Source: Pseudonocardiales bacterium (lineage in GTDB: Bacteria > Actinomycetota > Actinomycetes > Mycobacteriales > Pseudonocardiaceae). From it: a DNA stretch of 5,305 nucleotides. The DNA lies in the NCBI GenBank assembly GCA_025465385.1, contig JAODNG010000327.1, positions 1 to 5,305 on the forward strand, read 5' to 3'. The position numbers were made by a program, and so were the translations under genes. Shown here piece after piece: positions 1 to 5,305 of this stretch (the stretch's first letter is position 1; each line of letters starts with the position of its first letter). The notes under the pieces are model-generated. The model searched no databases, was not told where the DNA came from, and saw only the letters and a program-made list of their open reading frames with translations.

Positions 1-2037
1 CGGCGGCCCAGTAACCGACAACTCCCGCCGTGTCTGCGCAGCATTTTCGGGTTCTTCGGACGGGTCGTCGTCGGTGGCCTCATGCTCTAACGTGGCCGAC
101 GACTCCGATGGGGGCTGGTGCGGCAACGGGTAGATCACGACTGGAACGGGTGGTTCATCCGATTGGCCTGCAGCCCATCGATCGCTCGCGCCGGTCGATT
201 CTGGGTCAGCGTCGCCGATCTGACCCATCCCAACCGTGGACGTCTTGGCGGCACGGTCCTCCGCGCGACGCCGGCCGGACCGGCCTGCCGACAACGCCGA
301 CGCGGGCAGCAGATCGCTTACCGATACCAGGGTGCCAGCACCGCGGCGGTGCCGCGCCCCGGCCTGCCATGAATCGATCTCACTCGACGACTCGGCGGCC
401 GCGGTGTCTGGAGATACCGAGCTCGGATCCTCGGCGACCGGCGATGCGACCGCGGGACCATTCGAAACCGGCGACGTCGGCGTAGCGGGGGCCGATTGAG
501 CGATCTCCGGCTCGGCGACCTGCCCAAGAACCTTCTCCTCAGCGACCTCCTCCTCAGCGGCGACCTCTGCCTCAGCGACCTCCTCCTCAGCCACCTCCTC
601 CTCGGCGGTGACCTCCTCCTCAGCGACCTCCTCGTCGGCGACCTTCTCCGAAGCCTCCGCCTGCGCGATCTCCGCCTGCGCGATCTCCGCCTGCGCGATC
701 TCCGCCTGCGCGATCTCCGCCTGCGCGATCTCCGCCTGCGCGATCTCCGCTTGCGGGATCTCCGCCTCAAGCGCCTCCGCCTCAGCGGTGTCAGCTTGCG
801 CGATCTCCGTCTCAAGAGTGTTTGGCTCGGTCTGCTGCGCGGCATTGCCGACGCCGACCTCGACGCTCAGCGGGCTGGACTCCGCGTCTGATCCGGCGGC
901 ACACCCCGTCGTGGCATCGCCGAGAAGCGCAGCTACCTGGCCGATCAGGCGCGCTTCCTCACGGCGGGCAGATCCGCAGTTCTCCAGCAGCGTGCAACGC
1001 GCGGTTTCCACATCGCGGCGGTGTCGGCCTTCCGCTGCCCGGGCGGCACGCACGCAATGCAGAGCGTCAGCGAACTCGCCGCGAGCCTCGTGCACGTGCG
1101 ACAAACCCTCAAGGCACTCCGCGAGGACGACGTCCACCCCATATCGCTGAGCACCCTCAACCGCGTCGGCGAGCAGGGTCAGCGCCGGCTCATGGCGACC
1201 TTCTGCGAGGTGCACCCGAGTGGCCAACGCCAAGCGCAACCGGCCGACCGCCGCGGCCGCAGCGGCGCGCACCGGACGGCGCAACAATGGCCGTACTTCC
1301 TGCATGGCGGCGTCGCCGGCACCACGATCTAGCAGCGCGAGCGCCATCTCGAGCATCAACCGCGCGCTTACCTCGCCGCTATCATGCTCAGGATCGGCCA
1401 GACCCGCCAACAAGTCGCGGCCTTCCCTAGCTTTCGCCTCGGCCACCGCGCCCGCCTCGCGGCGGCGGTGACGCGTCGCGTCCACCGCCCGGACTGCAGC
1501 CCGCAACAGCAGAGCGGTGTCGTGGTCGAGACTTGTGTCCTCACGGTAGAGCTCGTCAGCCTCGTCGAGGGCGGAGGTAGCCAGATCATCTCGGTCGAGC
1601 GCGGCCGAGGCCTCGGCCACGGCGACGAGCGCACCCGCCCTGAGCACTGGAGCGACATCATCGCCCGCGGCCAGCACCGCTCGCACCGCACCGAGCGCGG
1701 TAGCGGATTCACCTAGCGCGACCGCGCAGTGCGCAAGCTCCACGTGCAGTTCGTGCCGCAGCCCCGGCGGAGTCTCGGCGTCTCGAATCGCCGGGAACAG
1801 CCGATGAGCCGCTTCCCCGTGCCGACCGAGACGGTTGAGCGCGAAAACCGCGAGGTGGTCTGCCTGCATAACGGCCAGCTTGTCGTCCTGCCCGGCGGTC
1901 ACCGCCCGATCGGCCAACAGCAGCGCGAGCTCTGGCGCGCGCCAGCGTAAGAGCATTGCCGACTCCACCAGCGATGCGGCCTCGCCTCCGTTGGGCGCCA
2001 TGCCGGTCCGGATCCCTTCGCGCGCCGTGCTGCTCAC
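1..2037 (-). CDS. TPR-like helical repeat protein with acidic pentad-repeat region and low-complexity tail (3' end outside window)
   Basis: The minus frame read from GTG 2037 stays open for 679 codons to the window edge, with mostly G/C third positions, so the C-terminus is missing. Residues about 20-370 are Ala/Leu-rich paired helices with TPR-like spacing, for example LAVFALNRLGRHGEAAHRLF (64-83), LAEGRHEPALTLLADAVEGA (277-296) and LSHVHEARGEFADALHCVRA (312-331). Residues about 410-514 are acidic five-residue repeats (AEIAQ, EEVAE). Residues 515-679 are rich in Pro/Ser/Thr/Ala, with one basic patch at 586-594. I see no signal peptide, membrane segment or catalytic motif. TPR domains usually mediate protein-protein contacts, so a cytoplasmic scaffold or regulator is an inference; a catalytic domain could follow beyond the edge. 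The start is uncertain: GTG 2037 has a G-rich upstream tract (GGGGGTGGGAG) that abuts it, and ATG 2001 is an alternative. It lies 47 bases after the ettA stop on the same strand, so co-transcription is likely. Two TTA leucine codons occur (residues 30 and 650). I do not recognise a named family. Confidence 0.88.
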   Translation of the reverse strand, partial: MSSTAREGIRTGMAPNGGEAASLVESAMLLRWRAPELALLLADRAVTAGQDDKLAVMQADHLAVFALNRLGRHGEAAHRLFPAIRDAETPPGLRHELHVELAHCAVALGESATALGAVRAVLAAGDDVAPVLRAGALVAVAEASAALDRDDLATSALDEADELYREDTSLDHDTALLLRAAVRAVDATRHRRREAGAVAEAKAREGRDLLAGLADPEHDSGEVSARLMLEMALALLDRGAGDAAMQEVRPLLRRPVRAAAAAAVGRLRLALATRVHLAEGRHEPALTLLADAVEGAQRYGVDVVLAECLEGLSHVHEARGEFADALHCVRAARAAEGRHRRDVETARCTLLENCGSARREEARLIGQVAALLGDATTGCAAGSDAESSPLSVEVGVGNAAQQTEPNTLETEIAQADTAEAEALEAEIPQAEIAQAEIAQAEIAQAEIAQAEIAQAEIAQAEASEKVADEEVAEEEVTAEEEVAEEEVAEAEVAAEEEVAEEKVLGQVAEPEIAQSAPATPTSPVSNGPAVASPVAEDPSSVSPDTAAAESSSEIDSWQAGARHRRGAGTLVSVSDLLPASALSAGRSGRRRAEDRAAKTSTVGMGQIGDADPESTGASDRWAAGQSDEPPVPVVIYPLPHQPPSESSATLEHEATDDDPSEEPENAAQTRRELSVTGPP
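496..810 (-). repeat. Wider acidic pentad array (AEIAQ / EEVAE type) in the long minus-strand gene
   Basis: Around the perfect copies, five-residue periodicity extends over about residues 410-514: TEIAQ, ADTAE, AEALE, AEIPQ, six AEIAQ, AEASE, then units of the EEVAE type, and finally PEIAQ at 510-514. Aliphatic residues (I or V) recur mostly every five positions, with two six-residue steps, and the rest is Glu, Ala and Gln. At DNA level the EEVAE part appears on the plus strand as CTCCTCAGCGAC-like repeats. The period is five and not seven, so this is not a canonical coiled coil. It could be an extended acidic helix or a degenerate pentapeptide-repeat-like segment of the A(D/N)LXX kind. Confidence 0.85.
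661..750 (-). repeat. Six perfect tandem copies of a 15-bp coding repeat (AEIAQ)
   Basis: The plus-strand unit CTGCGCGATCTCCGC occurs six times head to tail without a mismatch. A seventh copy at 751-765 has two changes and encodes AEIPQ. A further diverged copy lies at 796-810 (TEIAQ). On the coding minus strand each unit is five codons, Ala-Glu-Ile-Ala-Gln, at residues 430-459 of the long protein. Because the unit is a multiple of three, gain or loss of copies keeps the frame. The identity at DNA level, not only at protein level, points to recent expansion by slippage or unequal exchange. Confidence 0.97.
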
Positions 2038-2084
2038 CTCCCACCCCCATCGACGTTCCCGATCACCGGACGCCCTATGCCCGA

Positions 2085-3761
2085 TCAATTTCGGGTCAGT
2101 CTGCGGTACGTCACACGATGTGGTCGTGCTGCCTCCGCTCCGAGCCGGTCGATCTTGTGTTGCTCGTAAGCCTCGAAGTTGCCTTCGAACCAGAACCAGG
2201 ATGCGGGATTTTCGTCTGTTCCCTCCCAGCTGAGGATGTGGGTCACCACTCGGTCTAGGAACCATCGGTCGTGGGAGATCACTACCGCACAGCCGGGAAA
2301 GTTTTCTAACGCGTTCTCCAGCGAACTCAGCGTCTCGACATCCAGGTCGTTGGTTGGCTCGTCTAGCAGGATCAGATTGCCCCCCTGCTTGAGAGTCAAC
2401 GCAAGGTTGAGCCGGTTGCGTTCGCCGCCGGACAGCACCCGGGCCGGTTTCTGCTGGTCAGGTCCCTTGAACCCAAAGGCGCCGACATACGCCCGGGACG
2501 GCATCTCGGTATTACCGACCTGGATGTAGTCGAGACCGTCGGAGACCGCCTCGAAGACCGTCTTGTTCGGGTCGATGCCCGCCCGCTCCTGATCGACGTA
2601 GGACAGCTTCACTGTCTCGCCAACCCTGACCATGCCGGAGTCGGGGTTCTCCAAACCGACAATGGTCTTGAACAGCGTGGTCTTGCCGACGCCGTTGGGA
2701 CCGATCACGCCCACGATGCCGTTGCGGGGCAAGGTGAAGGACAGATCCTTGATGAGGAGGCGTTGATCGAAGCCCTTGTCCAGGTGCGACACCTCCACAA
2801 CTACGTTGCCCAGCCTCGGTCCCGCTGGGATCTGGATCTCCTCGAAGTCCAGCTTGCGACTGCGCTCGGCTTCGACTGCCATCTCCTCATAACGCTGCAG
2901 TCGGGCTCGGGATTTGGCCTGCCGAGCTTTTGCCCCCGATCGCACCCAGGCGAGCTCATCGCGCAGGCGCTTCTGCAGCTTCTGGTCCTTCCGGCCCGCG
3001 ACCGCGAGCCGATCGGCCTTCTTCTCCAGGTAGGTTGAGTAGTTGCCCTCGTACGGGTAGGCCCGACCGCGATCGAGCTCGAGGATCCACTGAGCAACGT
3101 TGTCCAGGAAGTACCGGTCGTGGGTGACAGCTAGCACCGCACCTGGGTAACTCGCCAGGAACTGCTCCAACCACAACACGCTCTCCGCGTCCAGGTGGTT
3201 GGTGGGTTCATCGAGGAGCAACAGATCAGGCTTGGACAGCAGCAGCCTGCATAGGGCCACCCGACGCCGCTCTCCGCCCGACAGGTGGCTCACCGCCTCG
3301 TCGGGCGGCGGGCACCGCAGAGCGTCCATAGCTTGATCGAGCTGCGAGTCGAGATCCCACGCGTCGGCGTGGTCGAGCTGCTCTTGCAGCCGCCCCATCT
3401 CCTCCATGAGCTCGTCGGAGTAGTCGGTGGCCATCAACTCGGCGATCTCGTTAAACCGATCCAGCTTGGTCTTGATCTCACCGAGACCCTCCTGGACGTT
3501 GCCCAAGACGGTCTTGTCCTCGTCTAGCGCCGGCTCTTGCTCCAAGATGCCTACCGTGGCGCCCGGCGCCAGGAACGCCTCACCGTTGTTCGGTTGGTCG
3601 AGTCCAGCCATGATTTTGAGCACGCTGGACTTGCCGGCTCCGTTGGGTCCGACAACGCCGATCTTCGCGCCGGGATAGAAAGCGAGGGTGACACCGTCGA
3701 GGACGACCTTGTCGCCGTGCGCCTTACGCACCTGTTTCATGGTGTAGATGAACTCCGCCAC
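2085..3761 (-). CDS. ettA: Energy-dependent translational throttle protein EttA (ABC-F ATPase)
   Basis: EttA is a soluble ABC-F ATPase that binds the ribosomal E site and gates entry into the elongation cycle according to the ATP/ADP ratio; it is not a transporter. The frame gives 558 residues, the normal EttA length. The first ABC domain has Walker A GPNGAGKS (38-45), signature LSGGE (160-164), Walker B LLLLDEP (180-186, catalytic Glu185) and switch His214. An inserted arm at about 95-140 is typical of EttA. A charged Arg/Lys-rich linker (about 245-305) is the P-site tRNA-interaction region. The second domain has GPNGVGKT (354-361), LSGGE (443-447), LILLDEP (463-469, Glu468) and His497. Both sites look intact. 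GTG 3761 is chosen because AEFIYTM matches the family N-terminus (E. coli MAQFVYTM); the frame is open to ATG 3953, but that extension overlaps ssb and is Pro/Arg-rich. No clear Shine-Dalgarno precedes the GTG. ssb ends 70 bases upstream. Confidence 0.96.
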   Translation of the reverse strand: MAEFIYTMKQVRKAHGDKVVLDGVTLAFYPGAKIGVVGPNGAGKSSVLKIMAGLDQPNNGEAFLAPGATVGILEQEPALDEDKTVLGNVQEGLGEIKTKLDRFNEIAELMATDYSDELMEEMGRLQEQLDHADAWDLDSQLDQAMDALRCPPPDEAVSHLSGGERRRVALCRLLLSKPDLLLLDEPTNHLDAESVLWLEQFLASYPGAVLAVTHDRYFLDNVAQWILELDRGRAYPYEGNYSTYLEKKADRLAVAGRKDQKLQKRLRDELAWVRSGAKARQAKSRARLQRYEEMAVEAERSRKLDFEEIQIPAGPRLGNVVVEVSHLDKGFDQRLLIKDLSFTLPRNGIVGVIGPNGVGKTTLFKTIVGLENPDSGMVRVGETVKLSYVDQERAGIDPNKTVFEAVSDGLDYIQVGNTEMPSRAYVGAFGFKGPDQQKPARVLSGGERNRLNLALTLKQGGNLILLDEPTNDLDVETLSSLENALENFPGCAVVISHDRWFLDRVVTHILSWEGTDENPASWFWFEGNFEAYEQHKIDRLGAEAARPHRVTYRRLTRN

Positions 3762-3774
3762 GGCCGCGATCGTA
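3762..3774 (-). promoter_or_regulatory. Candidate -10 element placed for a leaderless ettA transcript
   Basis: TACGAT (3774-3769, minus strand) fits the actinobacterial TANNNT -10 pattern. Seven bases separate it from the GTG at 3761, the spacing expected if transcription starts at the first base of the start codon. The absence of a Shine-Dalgarno before this GTG agrees with a leaderless message. No good -35 hexamer is visible, because the -35 zone falls in the 3' arm of the GC hairpin. Confidence 0.4.
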
Positions 3775-3786
3775 GAGGTCGCCGCC

Positions 3787-3822
3787 GGGGCCGGGCAGCG
3801 CGGCCGACCGCCGCCCGACCCC
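3787..3822 (-). terminator. Strong GC hairpin just after the ssb stop, without a U tract
   Basis: On the minus strand the arms GGGGTCGGGC (3822-3813) and GCCCGGCCCC (3796-3787) pair over ten positions with one U-G wobble. The 16-base loop contains a further GCGG/CCGC pairing. It starts nine bases after the ssb TGA, a typical place for a terminator or mRNA-end structure. No U run follows, as is common for actinobacterial hairpins of this kind, so it may terminate, attenuate or only protect the ssb mRNA end. Confidence 0.5.
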
Positions 3823-3831
3823 GTTCGTTGC

Positions 3832-4344
3832 TCAAGCGGGTACGGGCACCAGCGGGCCGGCCGCTTCCGCGAAGTCGGACACGGTCGCCCCGTACGGTGA
3901 ATCGGTGGGGACGAGCAGGTCTGACGGATCCTCCGGAGGTGATGCCTCGGCATCCACGTTCACCGAAAGCGACGGCTCCGCAGGACGCTGCTTGCGTACC
4001 GTGACGGCGCAGCGAGCCAAGTCCGGCCCGATCGAGTTGGCCTCCAGCTCGACGACCGATCGGCGCTCGCCCTGCTCGGTGGTCCACTCCCGGGTGCGCA
4101 GCTTCCCCCTGACGATCACCGGGTCGCCCTTGACTAAGGAGGCAGCGTTCTCGGCAAGCCTGCGCCAACAGCTCACCGACAGATACAAGCTTTCGCCGTC
4201 CACCCAGGACTCGGAAGCCTTGTCGAACCGACGCTCGTTGCAAGCGACCCGAAAATTGAGTACGAGCGCCGCGTCAGGACCAACCCGGCGCGGGCGCATG
4301 TCACTGACCAGCGTTCCGACCACAGTTACCGGTGTCTCTCTCAT
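3832..4344 (-). CDS. ssb: Single-stranded DNA-binding protein (OB fold, small paralogue type)
   Basis: This 170-residue protein has one OB fold at about residues 3-117: TPVTVVGTLVSD at the N-terminus, LNFRVACNERRF (29-40), LYLSVSCWRRLAENAASLVKGD (53-74, with Trp60) and PVIVRGKLRTREW (75-87), followed by SVVELEANSIGPDLAR (96-111). SSBs coat single-stranded DNA in replication, recombination and repair. The tail (118-170) is acidic and Pro/Ser-rich but ends in VPVPA; it lacks the DDDIPF-like tip that recruits partners in canonical SSBs. This fits the smaller actinobacterial paralogue next to ettA (Rv2478c, from memory) better than the main replicative SSB near rpsF/rpsR. Start: ATG 4344 has AGGAGGG nine bases upstream, and RETPVTVVGT matches the family N-terminus. 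The frame is open upstream to 4518, but GTG 4350 is too close to the Shine-Dalgarno and the extension looks non-coding. Confidence 0.93.
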   Translation of the reverse strand: MRETPVTVVGTLVSDMRPRRVGPDAALVLNFRVACNERRFDKASESWVDGESLYLSVSCWRRLAENAASLVKGDPVIVRGKLRTREWTTEQGERRSVVELEANSIGPDLARCAVTVRKQRPAEPSLSVNVDAEASPPEDPSDLLVPTDSPYGATVSDFAEAAGPLVPVPA

Positions 4345-4353
4345 GATCACATA

Positions 4354-4360
4354 CCCTCCT
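4354..4360 (-). promoter_or_regulatory. Shine-Dalgarno sequence of ssb
   Basis: AGGAGGG on the minus strand lies nine bases before ATG 4344. It is the strongest ribosome binding site in the window and fixes the ssb start over the longer open frame. Confidence 0.88.
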
Positions 4361-4368
4361 GCGCTGCT

Positions 4369-4390
4369 ATCCCGCCCTCCGCGGCGGGAT
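4369..4390 (-). promoter_or_regulatory. Perfect 8-bp stem-loop in the ssb 5' leader
   Basis: The arms ATCCCGCC (4369-4376) and GGCGGGAT (4383-4390) are exact inverted repeats around a six-base loop. The structure ends eight bases upstream of the ssb Shine-Dalgarno. A second, weaker inverted repeat (GCCGG 4391-4395, CCGGC 4404-4408) follows directly upstream. If transcribed, the two would form tandem hairpins in the ssb leader; a protein operator is the alternative. Function is not known. Confidence 0.55.
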
Positions 4391-4631
4391 GCCGGCCCCT
4401 CGACCGGCGTCACCCAGGGTTCGCGACCAGCGGTACGTTCGGTAACCGACCATGATCGGCATGTGGATGACCAGGGAGGCTGTGCACAACCGGCTCGGCT
4501 CATCTGATCGATACCCATGATTGTCGGGGTTTCGTGCTATGGCGTGGCCCGACTCATCTGGCGGCCATCTGCCCCGTTGAGCCGGCTGGATGCGTCGACG
4601 AGCTAAGCGCGGGTAGGCGGCCGGTCGTCGC

Positions 4632-4637
4632 TAGGCT
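4632..4637 (+). promoter_or_regulatory. Candidate -10 box of tRNA-Arg
   Basis: TAGGCT fits the actinobacterial TANNNT -10 pattern and would place the transcript start near 4644, giving a 5' leader of about 19 bases before the tRNA. The expected -35 position has no good TTGACA-like match, so this is tentative. Confidence 0.35.
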
Positions 4638-4662
4638 GCTCACTGACGCCCACCGGCGCCCG

Positions 4663-4736
4663 GCCCCCGTAGCTCAGCCGGATAGAGCAAGCGACTTCTA
4701 ATCGCTAGGCCGCAGGTTCGAGTCCTGCCGGGGGCG
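4663..4736 (+). tRNA. tRNA-Arg, anticodon TCT
   Basis: The 74-base cloverleaf folds cleanly. The acceptor stem is GCCCCCG (4663-4669) with CGGGGGC (4729-4735). The D stem is GCTC/GAGC. The anticodon stem AGCGA/TCGCT encloses the loop CTTCTAA with anticodon TCT at 4697-4699. The T arm is GCAGG-TTCGAGT-CCTGC. The discriminator is G4736. It is followed by CCC, so the CCA end is not encoded exactly and would be added after transcription. It reads AGA, and probably AGG by wobble, both rare arginine codons in a genome of this composition. Confidence 0.97.
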
Positions 4737-5137
4737 CCCAACAGAACTGCGACCCGCTGACCAGCGGATACACGCTTCCGTGTTGAGCGTATCGGCGTGT
4801 TTGACCCTGTAGCAGGGCCAGATGCGCCTTTCGAGATGCCCGTGCCCGTCACCGCTGATCGTGCTGCAGCGGTGTGGTCAGCGGCATGCGCGCACATACA
4901 CGCGCTTCGCAGAAGAGGACGTTGCATCCGGCGACTCACCCTGCATGACTATGCCCTGGTTTGCAGCTGCTGACGGCACCCTGACCTACCATGTCGCGAT
5001 CGCCAGACTCCGCCATGCCGACTCCCAGCGGCAGCCCGCCGACGTCTTGGATGCTCCCTCTGCGGCACAAGATCACTAGAGATCAGGACTCTGCCAACCG
5101 CCTTGTGACGGGCGGGCAGACGAGGCGGGGTATCGGG
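4737..5137. other. About 400 bases without a supported gene
   Basis: Apart from the hairpins after the tRNA I see no supported gene here. A plus-strand frame at 4822-5079 (85 codons) has no clear ribosome binding site, mixed third-position composition and no recognisable motif. Its second half, from ATG 4945, looks somewhat more protein-like than the first. The stretch could hold a small unknown gene or a remnant left beside a tRNA, but nothing shows either. I found no integrase, attachment-site duplicate or insertion-sequence end. Confidence 0.5.
4754..4817 (+). terminator. Cluster of three small stem-loops after tRNA-Arg
   Basis: Three hairpins occur within 65 bases, starting 18 bases past the tRNA: CCGCT-GACC-AGCGG (4754-4767), ACACG-CTTC-CGTGT (4770-4783) and CCCTG-TAG-CAGGG (4805-4817). 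In addition GCGTGT at 4795-4800 can pair with ACACGC (4770-4775), an alternative fold followed by TTTG. None has a real U tract. They could end the tRNA transcript or guide 3' trimming. Confidence 0.4.
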
Positions 5138-5305
5138 TTAATGGACGGGTTGGTCGTTGGGCGGAGGCAGTGTGGAGCCGTCGCGCAGGGTGACAGCACC
5201 GACCGGTGTGGAGGTGCTGGCCGGTGGCGGTGGCGTCGGGTTGGGCACCGGGGTCGGTTGTGGTGGGCTGGGTTGGCTGATGGTGCTGCCGAACCGGGGC
5301 GGGGC
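5138..5305 (-). CDS. C-terminal proline-rich tail of an unidentified protein (5' end outside window)
   Basis: The minus frame enters at the right edge and runs 55 codons to TAA at 5138-5140. The peptide is rich in Pro, Thr and Ser, with ISQPSPPQPTPVPNPTPPPP in its middle, and ends LRDGSTLPPPNDQPVH. Third positions are mostly G or C, and Pro-rich composition in this frame with a clean stop is more believable than the Gly/Val-rich reading of the opposite strand. Such tails are common on actinobacterial envelope or secreted proteins and on membrane kinases, where they span the wall or stay disordered, but the functional domain lies outside the window and no family can be named. Confidence 0.6.
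   Translation of the reverse strand, partial: APPRFGSTISQPSPPQPTPVPNPTPPPPASTSTPVGAVTLRDGSTLPPPNDQPVH

Larger units (their letters stand above)
4345..4662. other. Non-coding stretch between ssb and tRNA-Arg
   Basis: The ssb leader and the tRNA upstream region share these 318 bases, since the two genes diverge. It holds the ssb Shine-Dalgarno, two inverted repeats, two DnaA-box-like nonamers (4462-4470 and 4481-4489) and a -10 candidate for the tRNA. I see no convincing gene. The open frame that extends ssb upstream to 4518 has a composition and start context that do not look coding. Confidence 0.6.

Noticed and set aside
661..750. CRISPR-like array
   Set aside because: The 15-bp units abut directly with no spacers and are in frame within a coding sequence.
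318..845. Minus-strand Arg/Ser-rich frame resembling an SR or protamine-like protein
   Set aside because: It is an out-of-frame reading of the same repeat DNA on the coding strand; composition follows from the 15-bp unit.
496..891. Plus-strand frame of LRDLRLRDL repeats that looks like a leucine-rich repeat protein
   Set aside because: It is the antisense reading of the AEIAQ/EEVAE repeats in the long minus-strand gene. The minus frame runs unbroken through non-repetitive, TPR-like sequence as well.
1709..2050. Minus-strand frame starting at ATG 2050 with MGVGGEQHGARRD
   Set aside because: It is Arg/Gly-rich and stops after 113 codons, while the frame from GTG 2037 continues with TPR-like sequence. 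The ATG at 2050 is more likely part of the upstream G-rich ribosome-binding region.
3762..3953. N-terminal extension of ettA to ATG 3953
   Set aside because: It overlaps the end of ssb, is Pro/Arg-rich without family similarity, and GTG 3761 gives the normal EttA length and N-terminus.
4640..4939. Minus-strand 99-codon frame containing GRTRTCGLAIRSRLLYPAEL
   Set aside because: This is the well-known false peptide from reading the antisense of a tRNA gene; it lies across tRNA-Arg(TCT).
4822..5079. Plus-strand 85-codon frame after the tRNA
   Set aside because: No ribosome binding site, mixed third-position composition and no motif. I leave it as a possible unknown or remnant rather than call a gene.
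5070..5083. Near-palindrome GATCACTAGAGATC as an operator
   Set aside because: Too short and imperfect, with no promoter or gene start beside it.

Overview
The window is GC-rich DNA with strong G/C preference at third codon positions, GTG starts and TANNNT-type -10 candidates. This points to a high-GC actinobacterium. A small SSB paralogue followed by ettA is an order I remember from Mycobacteriales (Rv2478c-Rv2477c in M. tuberculosis), so Mycobacteriales or Pseudonocardiales is my best guess. The genus cannot be read from the sequence.

All protein genes lie on the minus strand, so transcription runs from right to left. At the right edge (5138-5305) is the proline-rich C-terminal tail of a gene that begins outside the window. 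Then come about 400 bases without a convincing gene. A plus-strand tRNA-Arg(TCT) lies at 4663-4736, with three small hairpins just after it. A 318-base non-coding stretch (4345-4662) separates the tRNA from ssb and carries the tRNA promoter candidate and the ssb leader, which has hairpins upstream of a strong Shine-Dalgarno sequence. Next are ssb (3832-4344), ettA (2085-3761) and a very long open frame (1-2037) that continues past the left edge.

The long frame is the least ordinary part. It has no stop over 679 codons. It encodes about 370 residues of TPR-like helical repeats, then about 105 residues of acidic five-residue repeats (six exact 15-bp copies at 661-750), then a Pro/Ser/Thr/Ala-rich tail with a short basic motif. 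It has no start-to-stop copy inside the window, so it is easily missed, and shadow frames on both strands across 30-2050 can be mistaken for genes.

How the genes work together: SSB binds single-stranded DNA, and EttA is an ABC-F ATPase that gates early translation elongation according to the ATP/ADP balance. The TPR protein begins 47 bases after ettA on the same strand and may be co-transcribed with it. A strong GC hairpin just after the ssb stop, and a -10-like TACGAT placed for a leaderless transcript starting at the ettA GTG, suggest that ettA may also be transcribed independently of ssb.
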